The position numbers and the translations under genes were made by a program. From Kalmanozyma brasiliensis GHG001 (lineage: Eukaryota > Basidiomycota > Ustilaginomycetes > Ustilaginales), in contig NW_015961948.1 in assembly GCF_000497045.1 (NCBI RefSeq), positions 1,054,001 to 1,118,000 on the forward strand: a stretch of 64,000 nucleotides of DNA. The letters are read 5' to 3'. The notes beneath the pieces were generated by a model. The model worked only from the letters and a program-made list of their open reading frames with translations, ran no database searches and was not told the origin of the DNA. Positions 10,841 to 21,054 of this stretch are shown one piece after another (position 1 is the stretch's first letter; every line of letters starts with the position of its first letter).

Positions 10841-11500
10841 GGCCCTCGCAGACACAGGCAGCTAGGCGGCGCATCCCCTGGTATCTCTAATATTTACATT
10901 ACTTTCATATCTGCTGTCTCGATTGCTGGGACTGCTGTGAGCACAATTGAATGTTCCGCATCTCTTACTGACCAGCGTGATGAGTTGTGATGCCTTGAGC
11001 AGCTCGCGTTGAAGGCGGCAGCCCTCGCTAAAAATCGGCAAAAGTGTAAGATCAGACAAAATGTCAGAAGACCTCGAATTCAGAGAGAGCTGCAGGGCGG
11101 ATCTTCCGGAATGGATGGAGCTTGTGCATTCCGTGATTGCCCTCGCATGGCTAACTGCTCACCATCTCTCGGATCCGCTCTTCATCCCAAATATACTCCA
11201 ACACCCTACCCCGCATCTCGGCCACCGCTGAGAGCTTGAGTGCGTGCCGCCTCACGCAGCGTTCGCGCGACCCACCTTCCTACTACACGCTTGCGTCCGG
11301 GACGACGCCGGCTCGGCCAGGCCAGTTGGCTGCCAGTCCGGAGAGACATCCTCGCCATCTTCAGCGTCGGCGAGGTCGGCAATACATCGGCCCTGCAACT
11401 TTATTAACGCACGCCCACATCGAAGATCTCGGATGTGTTCGTGACCATTGTGGAGCTGCGAACGTCGACGACAACATAGCATCGTTCACAGCGCTGGGAG
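10841..11500. other. Intergenic between SET gene and Zn-cluster gene
   Basis: About 660 nt holding the 3' flank of the SET gene and the promoter/leader of the next gene on the same strand. Open frames here are short and overlapping. I see no RNA gene, repeat or conserved coding segment. Confidence 0.5.
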
Positions 11501-14251
11501 ATGGACGCCGACACCCCCGAGACGAAGCCTCTCATCGATTCTGCATACAACGCTATGGCCGACACAGCAACGAATGGCGCAGGCACGAGCCAGCAAGGCT
11601 ATTCGAACGGGAATGGCTCGTCGGCACACGACCGATCAGACACACAGCACCACATTGCGTCGTCACGCCAATCCGACGCACAGGTCCCGCCATATCTACC
11701 TAGCTTAGACAGCAACGCAGCGACACGAGATCAGCAAGAGACACGATCACCACGGCGGTCACCGACGCCTTCCATGTCGTACGCGAACGATCCAGAAGGA
11801 AGGACACACGACTCGTCTAGCTCCAGTCCATCAGCGTCTCCGTCGTACCCCATCGGCCACTCGAGCAGTAACGGCAATCACGATCTCACCGACGTAGACG
11901 ACTCGGCCTATCGATCCCAAAATGGTCCACCTTCAGCACCAATATCGCCGAGCAAGGGCTCTACGACCATCTTGATGGCATCGCGGAAGCAGAATAGCGC
12001 ATGTGACGCCTGTCGGAGCCGCAAGGTGCGCTGCAACCGAGACCCTGGCGAGGCGAGATGCAACCACTGCAAGGCCAAGAACATCGACTGCACCACACTC
12101 TACGTACAGTGGGCCACCTCGTCGGCGAAGCGACCAACCAAGCGACCAAGATCGTCCCTTCATGTGCCACCAGAAGAGAAGAAGGCGGCGCCCGAGCCAC
12201 CAGAGATTGTCGATGCAGCTGTACAAGCGCAAGATCGACTATTGAATGTTCTCTTCCAGAGAGACACCGAATACGCGGCGACCGACAACCAACTCTACCT
12301 ATATCAGAGCCTTCCACTGAACGCACCGCAATCAGCCAGCGGCTATACGACGCGCACTATCGTCCCCTCCTCGTACCTTCCAGGACCAAAACCCGCAGCG
12401 ACGACGAGCGCGGAATTGCATCTGCTGGACCGACAACGGAGGGAAGACTTTGTCAATGATCTGGTCGAGACCTTCTTCTCGGTGGTGCATGCTCGCTTCC
12501 CGCTGCTGAACCCGCAACTGTTTCGCAAGCGCTACTACGAGCGCAGTCCAGAGGTGGGAGGGGCGCCACCCGACGTCATCCTCGCTCTTGTGATTGCGTG
12601 GGGTGCCAAGTTCAGCGAGAATCCGCTCATCGCACAGGACCGCGAGGAGAGCTCGAGCGAGCTCAAGAAAGCGCACAGCCAGGCAGCGATGGCGCTCAAC
12701 AAGGGGGAGACGGAGAAGGCGAATCAGATCACAGGTGTCAAAGGCGGAATCGAGCAGCCCATCTTGACAGTGCCGCAGGAGTTGAGGGAGCGAGGCCGGA
12801 ATCGGATCGGAGAGCACCTCATATGGCGAGCGCAGGACATCATGGATCGCTCACGAGTGTCGAGAGTCCCGTCGCTCGAGAACATCCAAGCCTGCTTCTT
12901 GATGGAGGCGCTGCTGCTGCACCCGTCGATCTACTACAACGGCAACGTCAACCTCGCTGGCACGCCCATCACAGCCAAACACCGAAGCTCATTATCGTAT
13001 ACTACGGGACATTGGTTCTACATCGCCATCAAGCATCTGCTCGACCTGGGCCTCAACTGCAAAGAAAAGGTCATGGCGATCAAAGACGCTGCGCTACGTG
13101 GCGAGATCATGTTTGTCTGGTGGTCCGCGTGCTGGGCCGACTCGGTCGCAGCCCTCTATTTCCAGCGTCACCACATCCTATCGCCGGAGCAGTACAACAA
13201 CGATCCGCACGCCGCCGACGCCGAGAACAAGAACGCGGCACCACATCCGCTCAACAGCCTCGACTCGTACCACTCGTTCTACGGCAGCGTCTATGACGCA
13301 TTGATCTTCCAGCGCACGCTCGCGGCGATGTACTTTGCGCCGCGCAGCTATGTTGAGGGGGTGCGCATGGATACGGTGGTGCAGATCGTGGCGCAGCTGC
13401 GGACGTGGCGCGACGTCCACCTGGATAAGGTCGGGGTGCCGTTGCCGCACTGGCCTGCGCACTGGGACTACATCGCCGCGGTGAGCGCCTGCGTGAGCGA
13501 CATCAACTACCATGCGAACTGGATCATTCTCTGGCGACTGATCGACGAGATGGGCATCTACGGGACGGATCGAAGCGATGCCACTTCGCCGTTGCATCAG
13601 GAACGACTCAAGCGACGTGTCGTCCCTGATCCTTCCTCGGTGCCGGAGGACGAGCGACCCGATCCGGAGCAGGTGCAAACAACACTGGCAACGATCCAAG
13701 AAGAAGCGCTCGCCAGCGCCCTCCGCATCGCCGGCCTAACCGACATTCTTCGCACCAACCAGTACCTCCGCCTCGACCCGTGCAACTCCCTGCAGAGCCT
13801 AGAGCTGGCAGCCCACATGCTGATCCGCTTCCAACGGAGCGAGATCGACATCATCGTCGCTGGCTTCCGACAGTACGCCCTGTCATACGAGGACTGCTTC
13901 GACAAGGCCGACTTGATGGAGGAGCTTGCCGAGGCGTACATGGAGCGCGCCAGGACAGATCCTGGTTTCGTACCGGGTTCGGCATTGGGCTTGGCTAGGG
14001 AGAGGGATGTAGAGGGGGGAGTGGGCGAGGGGATCCCGGAACTGGCCATCGCCGCTGCAGCACTGTCGAATGCTGCTGCTAGCGCCAATGGTGTCGCGGT
14101 CGGGGAGGGAGAGTTTGGGTTCGAGGGGCATTTGGCGGAGGCTGTTGGTGGAGAGGTGAGGGACGAGGGCGCCTTCGAGGGCATGTTCGAGCCGGCGCAG
14201 GACGGGCTCGATCAGGCGTGCGGCGATGTGGCTCTCGAGGGGCACGAGTGA
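11501..14251 (+). CDS. Zn2Cys6 fungal transcription factor
   Basis: Single frame of 916 residues. A binuclear zinc cluster spans residues 168-197 with the spacing C-x2-C-x6-C-x8-C-x2-C-x6-C (CDACRSRKVRC then CNHCKAKNIDC), followed by a basic linker (SAKRPTKRPRSS) that probably contacts DNA. From about residue 310 to 700 the sequence matches the fungal-specific transcription factor middle region (LVETFFSVVHARFPLLNP, FYIAIKHLLDLGLNC, FVWWSACWADS). The N-terminal 160 residues are Ser/Gly-rich and disordered. The last 100 are rich in Glu, Gly and Ala and could act as an activation region. Such proteins are nuclear regulators of carbon, nitrogen or secondary metabolism. The target pathway cannot be told, and the neighbours do not form a cluster that would suggest one. 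Confidence 0.9.
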   Translation: MDADTPETKPLIDSAYNAMADTATNGAGTSQQGYSNGNGSSAHDRSDTQHHIASSRQSDAQVPPYLPSLDSNAATRDQQETRSPRRSPTPSMSYANDPEGRTHDSSSSSPSASPSYPIGHSSSNGNHDLTDVDDSAYRSQNGPPSAPISPSKGSTTILMASRKQNSACDACRSRKVRCNRDPGEARCNHCKAKNIDCTTLYVQWATSSAKRPTKRPRSSLHVPPEEKKAAPEPPEIVDAAVQAQDRLLNVLFQRDTEYAATDNQLYLYQSLPLNAPQSASGYTTRTIVPSSYLPGPKPAATTSAELHLLDRQRREDFVNDLVETFFSVVHARFPLLNPQLFRKRYYERSPEVGGAPPDVILALVIAWGAKFSENPLIAQDREESSSELKKAHSQAAMALNKGETEKANQITGVKGGIEQPILTVPQELRERGRNRIGEHLIWRAQDIMDRSRVSRVPSLENIQACFLMEALLLHPSIYYNGNVNLAGTPITAKHRSSLSYTTGHWFYIAIKHLLDLGLNCKEKVMAIKDAALRGEIMFVWWSACWADSVAALYFQRHHILSPEQYNNDPHAADAENKNAAPHPLNSLDSYHSFYGSVYDALIFQRTLAAMYFAPRSYVEGVRMDTVVQIVAQLRTWRDVHLDKVGVPLPHWPAHWDYIAAVSACVSDINYHANWIILWRLIDEMGIYGTDRSDATSPLHQERLKRRVVPDPSSVPEDERPDPEQVQTTLATIQEEALASALRIAGLTDILRTNQYLRLDPCNSLQSLELAAHMLIRFQRSEIDIIVAGFRQYALSYEDCFDKADLMEELAEAYMERARTDPGFVPGSALGLARERDVEGGVGEGIPELAIAAAALSNAAASANGVAVGEGEFGFEGHLAEAVGGEVRDEGAFEGMFEPAQDGLDQACGDVALEGHE

Positions 14252-14476
14252 TACCTCGACTCTCCACAACTTGTTTCGTGCATGGCAACGTTGGTCTCCC
14301 AGGACTCGCTCACGGTCTTCCTACAGGTCCCTCTTTGCAATCAATCTTAAGTCACGATGGCATTCACAGGAGATCGCAGCGTCCTCACGAGTCGCAATTG
14401 AGATCAGGCATGATTGTTTGGCATTGACAATGAGATGAGAAGATCAAAAGCTCTACACTTGAACCTCGCTCATCGT

Positions 14477-15505
14477 TCAAGGGGAAGCGGCGTACCACTC
14501 GACACCCTTCTTGATGTTCTTGGCGAGTTCGGGGACAGCCGCCTCGAGGAGCTTCTCCTCCTCGGCGGAAACCTTGCCGACGGGGTGGATCTCCTCGACG
14601 CCGTCCTTGCCGAGGGTGATGGGGCTGGCGAAGAAGGTGGCGCCCTGGTCCTTGTAGAGGGGCGATTCGACGTAGGCGCACTCCTTGATGCCCTTTTCGC
14701 CGTTGAGCGCCTTGAGGAGGGCGTCGGAGAAGACGGCGGCGGCGTAGGCCATGGAGAGGGTGGCGGAACCCGCACCGTCCTTGGCCTTGACCACCTCGTC
14801 ACCGCCGAACTGGATGCGGTGGACGAGCTTCTCGTACTGCTCGCCCTTGGCGACGGCATCGCCGCCGTTGGCCTGCGAGAGCAGGGGGACAATGGTGACA
14901 CCCGAGTGACCACCGACGACGGGGACAATGGTGTCCGAGGGCTTCTTGCCCGAGATGCCGGACAGGAAGGTCGAAGCACGGGTCACGTCGAGGGTGGTGA
15001 CACCGTAGAGCTTCTTAGGGTCGTACACACCGGCCTTCTTGAACACCTCGGCGACAATGGGCACGGTCGAGTTGACAGGGTTCGAGATGATCAGGAGGTG
15101 AGCCTTGGGAGCCACCTCGGCGGCCTTCTTGGCGAGGTCGCGAACGATCGAGGCGTTGGTGTTGAACAGGTCGTCACGGGTCATGCCGGGCTTACGGGGC
15201 ACACCGGCGGGGATGACGATGACCTCGACGTCCTTGAGCGCCTCTCCGAGCTGGTCGGCCTGGTAACCGGTGGTGGTCGAGGGAGTGTTGACGTGCGAAA
15301 TGTCGGCAGCGACACCGGGAGCGAGGCGGACATCGTACAGGCGCAGGTCCGAGACGAGAGGGTTCTGCTTGAGCAGCAGCGAGAGGGGCTGTCCAATACC
15401 GCCCGAGGCACCGAGCACCGCGACGGAGCGGTTGTTAGCAGCCGAGGTGGAGAAGAGACGGGGCGTAGAGGCCGTAGCCGATCGAAGAGCCTGACGAGCG
15501 AACAT
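14477..15505 (-). CDS. MDH1: Malate dehydrogenase, mitochondrial
   Basis: 342 residues, oxidising malate to oxaloacetate with NAD in the TCA cycle. The first 25 residues ([20 protein letters not shown]) are Arg/Ser/Ala-rich without acids, a typical matrix presequence. The NAD-binding motif [11 protein letters not shown] follows, then substrate-binding [17 protein letters not shown], the NPVNSTVPI loop and the catalytic His motif VGGHSGVTI. Length matches mitochondrial MDH, and no peroxisomal PTS1 is present (the C-terminus is AASP). Codon use is strongly biased toward C-ending codons, as in the nearby eL8 gene, suggesting high expression. That bias also leaves a long, meaningless open frame on the opposite strand. 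The start is the first ATG, 1.04 kb from the divergent eL8 start. Confidence 0.97.
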   Translation of the reverse strand: MFARQALRSATASTPRLFSTSAANNRSVAVLGASGGIGQPLSLLLKQNPLVSDLRLYDVRLAPGVAADISHVNTPSTTTGYQADQLGEALKDVEVIVIPAGVPRKPGMTRDDLFNTNASIVRDLAKKAAEVAPKAHLLIISNPVNSTVPIVAEVFKKAGVYDPKKLYGVTTLDVTRASTFLSGISGKKPSDTIVPVVGGHSGVTIVPLLSQANGGDAVAKGEQYEKLVHRIQFGGDEVVKAKDGAGSATLSMAYAAAVFSDALLKALNGEKGIKECAYVESPLYKDQGATFFASPITLGKDGVEEIHPVGKVSAEEEKLLEAAVPELAKNIKKGVEWYAASP

Positions 15506-16542
15506 GATGATACGATACGAGTCAGATGGGTGATACGAGATGGAGGTTCAACTGAAGGATGGATTGATGAACGGACCGGTACGTGGTTGGCCGAGATTGC
15601 ACGCAAGCGAGTGTGGAAAAAGGCGACAGACAGTCCAACGTCAGATCACCTCTCCAGCCAGGCGGAGCCAGTCGGAGGAGAGTTTTCTCGGTGATTGGCC
15701 TGAAAGAGCGATGCCAGAGTGGAGCAAAGGCACCTTGTCTGTCAAATTGTGATTTCGACTTTCTTCTTTTTCTGGTGGGAAAGATCGATGCCCAAAGCGC
15801 GCACCTCTGCCGCAAGTTTGTGAGAAGAAGCGCTCAACGGGAGGATCAGGAAGAACCAACATCTCGATTCCTGCGGCCCGAAAGCGCTTCCTTTGGGGGA
15901 GCCGTGATTTGATTCTACCATGTTTGATCGTGAGCAATCGTATCACATGTCATTTTCACTCTGGCCTCTGCTTGAAGGTAAGAGAGAGCAACCTGATCCT
16001 ATGTTTCAACATTGAGCACAACGGGGGTAGGTCCCTATCGGTGGCCAGCCAAGGAAGAGCAACGTGTCTGATTGCACAAGAACGACCAGAAGCCTTGCAT
16101 ATCAGTGAGGCAGGCTCCTGCAACATCAATTCGGCGTGGCGTGGTCGAAGGGTTCGGCCACGCAACCAGGAAACGCGAGGCAAGCGACGAGCATCCTCCT
16201 GGGCCTGTTATCGGTGATGCTCGGGTGCCATCGGTGCGATCTCCTTCTTGATACTTTTTCAAGCTTGACGTGTTAAACCGTGGACTGTCTAGTCACGTGC
16301 TGTTCTTGCAACAGCTTCGGCCGAGCTTCACACCTAAATTTCGGCAAAAATGGGCGAGAGCGCGCAGAACGGCAGTCTCTGCGGGCTCTGCTCGTGTGCC
16401 TCGAAATTCAGTCCTTCGAGCGGCGGCCCATCTGGTGACACTGAGCAGCTCCGCGCAATTGATACAGCAGAGACACTGACGCTGCCTTCTCTACCGCTCC
16501 TCATCATCACCTCCTCCCTCAAGACAGTTGATATCATCCAAA
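15506..16542. other. Divergent promoter region MDH1 / eL8
   Basis: About 1.04 kb between two divergently transcribed, highly biased genes. It must contain both promoters. A CT-rich stretch (CTCCTCCCTC) lies just before the eL8 ATG and could mark a pyrimidine-type transcription start, as is common for ribosomal protein genes. No open frame here looks coding. Confidence 0.5.
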
Positions 16543-18166
16543 ATGGTACGCATCTCAGCAACATGACAGCAACGACATTCGCATCAGCCGCCATTCGGAT
16601 AAGCACCAGTGCATGACGCGGTGCATCGACGCCCCACCAGTTCTTGCCAACAGCGGCAGCCTCAGTAACACGACAATGCTGCCTTGGCTGTACTCGACGC
16701 AGCGGCCCGTACCATAATGCATCGCACGAGCAGGATGATGTGGAAACGATGTTTAGCATCGGATGGAATCTGGTAGTTGGAGATGCAGGAGGAAGGTAGC
16801 AACCGTGAATTGAGAGGCAGTCCTCATTCGTTGATGTTGCCGTCTCATGCCAACGCACGCACAGCCAGTCACACTGCACTTCAGCAACCTCTCCATACCT
16901 CTCCCGCTTTGCATTGCGGTGTCGCTCGGTCGTGGAACGGTGGATAAAGTCGTCTCTCGGCAGAACACAATGTCGCCTTGCAGCACAACTTGTCCGCCTG
17001 ACCTTTGGTACCAAACAAGGGGATGAGGTGATGGGTGTTTTGTTCTTGCCGCTCGTCGACGAAGCGCTGGTCAGCTCGCACAGTATCTCACTTGTGCGAG
17101 GTCAACCTTCTGCTCTCGGTTCGAGAGCGGCTTGAGCCGCCCTTCACCTCTTTTAGAGCACCGAGTCTGTTTGCTATCCGAATGCCGCTTCAAATGTCTT
17201 GCTTCCCACCGTGGTTCAAAACATGGCACAGGATGCTGACTCGTCTCAATGACCCCCGCGCTTTCTCGTGTCTCCGACTCGTCTTTGTGTGTTCTTGTTC
17301 TTCTTTTTCTTTTCTTCTTACAGCCCAAGGCCACCAAGACCGGATCTGCCAAGAAGCCCGCCGCTGCCCCTTACTCCAAGGGCAAGGCTTCCAAGGCCCC
17401 CAAGAACCCTCTCTTCGAGAAGCGCCCCCGCAACTTCGGTATCGGCCAGGACATCCAGCCCACCCGCGACCTCTCGCGCTTCACCAAGTGGCCCGAGTAT
17501 GTTCGTCTCCAGCGCCAGAAGGTCATCCTTAACCAGCGCTTGAAGGTGCCCCCCGCGATCGCTCAGTTCGCCAACACTCTCGACAAGAACACGGCCACCA
17601 ACCTGTTCAAGCTGCTCAACAAGTACCGCCCCGAGTCCAAGCAGGAGAAGAAGGGTCGTCTCGATGCCGCTGCCAAGGACATCGCCGACGGCAAGAAGGG
17701 TGACGCCAAGGCTGACGGCAAGAAGCCCCTCTTTGTCAAGTACGGTCTCAACCACTGTGTTGCCCTGATCGAGGCCAAGAAGGCCGCTCTCGTCGTCATC
17801 GCCGCTGACGTTGACCCCATCGAGCTCGTCGTCTTCCTGCCCGCCCTCTGCCGCAAGATGGGTGTCCCTTACGTCATTGTCAAGTCCAAGGCTTCGATCG
17901 GTGCTCTCGTCCACAAGAAGACCGCCGCCGTTGCCCTCATCCAGGAGGTCCGCTCCGAGGACGAGCGTGAGCTCGCCAACCTGGTCTCGGCTGCCAAGGC
18001 CAACTACCTTGACAAGGCTGAGGAGATCCGCCGCCACTGGGGTGGTGGACACCTCTCGCAGCGATCCAACCACAAGCTCGCCAAGCGTGCTAAGATCGCC
18101 GCCCTCCAGCCCAAGCCCGTTGCCGCTGCCGCTCCTGCTGCCGCTGCTGAGGATGACGACGAGTAA
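16543..18166 (+). CDS. RPL8: 60S ribosomal protein eL8 (L7a/L8), 2 exons
   Basis: Proposed join of 16543-16545 (ATG only) and 17324-18166, giving 281 residues. The intron (16546-17323) starts GTACGC directly after the ATG and ends TTCTTACAG, with a possible branch site GCTGAC about 90 nt upstream of the acceptor. The spliced start [13 protein letters not shown] agrees with the MPKGKK-type start of animal eL8, which supports the one-codon exon. Family landmarks are [30 protein letters not shown], the conserved core [19 protein letters not shown] and RRHWGGG. The protein sits on the large subunit near the L1 stalk side and belongs to the L7Ae/L30e fold group. The C-terminal Ala-rich, acidic tail (EDDDE) resembles fungal forms. 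Codons are heavily C-biased, consistent with very high expression. Confidence 0.93.
16546..17323 (+). other. 778-nt intron of the eL8 gene
   Basis: Much longer than the other introns in this window (75-110 nt). Ribosomal protein introns often host snoRNAs. I looked for C/D elements and found only imperfect C-box-like strings (for example GGATGATGTGG near 16733), with no matching D box in a convincing stem, so I do not call a snoRNA. The intron could instead hold transcriptional enhancer elements. Confidence 0.75.
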
Positions 18167-19016
18167 ATGTATCGCATATCTGCTTTCGTCGTTCCTTCCT
18201 CATAGCTGGGCGCAAGCCCTTTAAAAGTTGGTCTGCCTCGGAGACCGACATGCATTTGATAGTCATTGGTCCGTGTCATGTTTCTTTACCATTTTTGTGA
18301 ATGGATCATGGTGCCGCGTCAATGCTCTTTCGCTCATTCGCGCATTGTACAATACCCCGATTCTCTGGTCTGTGACTTCTCGCTTGTCTCGTGTGCCGTT
18401 TGATGATCAACTTGAGACCGCCTCGATTTCTTGGAGTTGTCACCCAGCCGGAGTGACCCGGCGAAATCTTGCCGACCGCCTCCCGGCGCACTGGCCGCTC
18501 TCACATGATATTGATGACGGCCACTCATGTCCGCGGCACCTCCGATGTCATTCCTCATCCTTGTGAGCCCTCGTCACACCTTGTCCGTCCACTTTGTCAC
18601 TGTCACTATCCCCGAGGCTGTGCTTTCGTCCGAAGGCGGTGTCGTAGGTGCAAGTGACACAACTTTTGTCAGCACCGGCTCGATCCGATCAGAGAGGTGT
18701 GAGTTGGCGTCGAGCTGAAGGCAGGCCAAGGTTGATCAGGCAAAAGCCTCCACACCAAGACCCACGCGTGGCATGACGCCACCGAAAAGTGTTGATCTTT
18801 GAGAAGAATGGAGGGAGAAGAAAAGTTAAATTAAAAAGAATTTGGCATGAAGACGCAGATCTTCTTGATGTTTCACATCGTAAAGTTGACATCTGGACCC
18901 TGAATCTTCGAGTCGATCAGAGCCGAAAGGGTACGCATTGCCGAAGCACCGATCGACGGCTCAAGGTGACGTCTCAGCTACGCCTTCAGACCCAAGGTAG
19001 GATCAGAAGTACGGAG

Positions 19017-19736
19017 CTAGCCCGCACAGCCAAGCATGAAAGGAACAAGGACGGCGTAGGAAAGCCGAGGTATCAAGGATGAAGGATCCGAGGACGCAGA
19101 GAGACAACCGATCAGAAGGAGCGTCACTTGATGCACGATGAGGCTTCCTTCCCGCAGACAAAATGACACCCCCGCATAGTATACTGCTTGGAGGAGAACA
19201 GACCTTGGTCTCAGCCGAGCAGCTTCTCGCACGACCGTCTTGCTGGCTAGAGGCGCAGCAGCGCGGAAAAGTGTGTCGAGGCGAGCCAGTGCATGGACCA
19301 CGCGAACCAAAACCGACAGACACTGCTTGATCTTTTCGGTGGCCAATCTTGCAGATCTTTTTGTTCTGAGTGTGGGACTGTCTGCGCTTTCGGTCGAGCC
19401 GCAGAAAACGGTCGACAAGTGGGTTGCTGGTTCAAGGTCACCGTCAAATTCCCGATCTTTTTGCCCCCTTTCCCGGCAATGGCGCATGCTCGGAAGTCTT
19501 CCGACGGAGAATGGCTGCCAATGACTTGTCTTTGACCGCGATCCGTATACACTCGGCGTATCTTGTATGAGCTGTAGCCTTGGCAATCGTCGGAAGCTCC
19601 CCGAAAGCTGAAAAAGCGCCGCGCTGGCCTCGTTTCTTGGCGGCGTGATCATCAGCGCCGAGAACACCCTTCCCCAACGCAACCTAAGCTTGGTTTGTAG
19701 CTTGTACCCTCGAGAATGAAATACAATGCATCCCAT
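19017..19736 (-). CDS. Uncertain ORF, 239 codons, no family
   Basis: An ATG-started open frame of 239 codons in an otherwise gene-poor stretch. I recognise no domain. The composition is unusual for genes here: relatively many Leu, Arg, Cys and Phe, with no Ser/Ala-rich disorder and no bias toward C-ending codons. The last 60 residues contain hydrophobic stretches (YYAGVSFCL, VTLLLIGCLSA, YAVLVPFML), which in principle could be membrane segments. Chance openness is a real alternative, and I lean to non-coding. Expression or conservation in a related smut would be needed before treating it as a gene. Confidence 0.2.
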   Translation of the reverse strand: MGCIVFHSRGYKLQTKLRLRWGRVFSALMITPPRNEASAALFQLSGSFRRLPRLQLIQDTPSVYGSRSKTSHWQPFSVGRLPSMRHCRERGQKDREFDGDLEPATHLSTVFCGSTESADSPTLRTKRSARLATEKIKQCLSVLVRVVHALARLDTLFRAAAPLASKTVVREAARLRPRSVLLQAVYYAGVSFCLREGSLIVHQVTLLLIGCLSASSDPSSLIPRLSYAVLVPFMLGCAG

Positions 19737-20156
19737 CTAATCATCTGACGCTTAGGCTTTCGGATGGTGGTGACACATGCACCTCACCCATCTCTTCCGA
19801 AGTGAATTGACTCTGCATCTGCGCTGCTTCTTGTCAGCGCAAGGTCGTGAGCAAGTGCGCATTCACTAGGCTCGAGAGTGGGATCAGAAGCAAATGAGGC
19901 CATTCGGCCGTCTACCAATCGACCGGCGGTCTTCCATTCTGCCCCGTCCGCAGCACTGCAAGCCTCGATTCGATCGCTTGTCTTCAAGGCGAGGGGCAGC
20001 CAGGAAATTTTTTCTCACGCTCTCAGCCCATGACTGTGCGTTCCGCACTTTTTCGCCTCTTTTCTCGACCACCAATTTAAGTCCCTTTTTTAATATCACG
20101 ATTAAATCTTAGCCAGACGAGCTGAACGACAGGAAGACCAACACTTGAAGCAAGCC

Positions 20157-20172
20157 GGCCAGCCAGCCAGCC
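20157..20172. repeat. Short AGCC tandem repeat
   Basis: GGCCAGCCAGCCAGCC, a tetranucleotide tandem run in the leader/promoter DNA of the HTH gene. A possible length-variable microsatellite; no function is inferred. Confidence 0.7.
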
Positions 20173-21054
20173 TGCCGCTCGAGTATTTCTTCTCACCGCT
20201 GCCCTTTCCTTCCTCCTACCGTCTTCCCTCAACTAGCGTCCAGCATTGGCGCATCAACCTGACATCCTACCGGGCCTTGCCACGTCTCGCAGATCCTTGC
20301 TTGGACAGGCTGCGGAGACGGGTGCTCGGTCTTGCTCCTTCTCGCCACGGTCTGGCATCGTCTCGGCGACTATCCTCTCAGCCTTAGCGCTTTGCGAACC
20401 TTCTCATCATCCATCGACATTGAGCTCGTCATCATCTGACCTGTACAATCGGGATCGTCAGTCAAGCTGGGTCTCGTCCGGTCGCGAATCACCAGACACT
20501 AGCTGTGCTAGCCGCTTGTGCGGAAAATCTGGTCGCAGTCTCTTCGTCTCTTCAGCTCGCACCGAAGCGACCCAGCTCTCCCCCTTCATTCTCGCATCCT
20601 TTTTCCGCCGAGCGTCGAGACAGAGGCTTTCAGAGGTGTGCTGGTCTACCCGCATCACTGCTTCCTTCGGCTCCGCACCCAGTGCAGGAGAACGACAGCT
20701 TGATTGCTGCGCTCCGACTCCTCACGACTCCTCACGACCCCCACAACAACCCACACCAGCTTTGTGTCTTCGTCTCCCGCACCGCTTCGAAGCACTACCG
20801 TTCGACTCAATCGCGAGCCGCGACCGAGGCTGCTGCCTCCGATCTACCATCTCACTGTGATGACTAGATCCCAGCTCGCTTGACTCAAAAGCCTCTCCGA
20901 AGCGGGTCTTTCCGCCACGGCTCTTCACCGTCGGCAGTCTCGCCCGCCCAGACGCTGCACTCGAATCTATTTTGTTCGTCGCGCGGGTCGAGCCGCAGCT
21001 GCCTCGACTATTCTGCGTTTGACGACCATCTTCGCAAAGAGGGCCCAGCCCAAC

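Larger units (their letters stand above)
18167..21054. other. Gene-poor 2.9-kb region with leader of the HTH gene
   Basis: The left part (18167-19750) has no recognisable coding segment apart from an uncertain minus-strand frame listed separately. Around 20040-20110 there is a local AT-rich pocket (TTTAAGTCCCTTTTTTAATATC). It is followed by a short GGCC(AGCC) repeat at 20157-20172 and then about 850 nt of CT-rich DNA leading into the HTH gene, so this is probably its promoter and leader. Frames in the leader lack ATG starts or protein-like composition. Confidence 0.5.

Noticed and set aside
14414..15694. Long + strand open frame (426 codons) opposite malate dehydrogenase
   Set aside because: It mirrors the MDH gene, whose C-biased codons remove stops from the antisense frame. 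The sense strand has full family homology, the antisense none.
16546..17323. C/D box snoRNA in the eL8 intron
   Set aside because: Only imperfect C-box-like strings are visible; no D box or terminal stem is convincing.
20246..20860. 204-codon frame before the HTH gene
   Set aside because: It begins with TTG rather than ATG and lies in CT-rich leader DNA.
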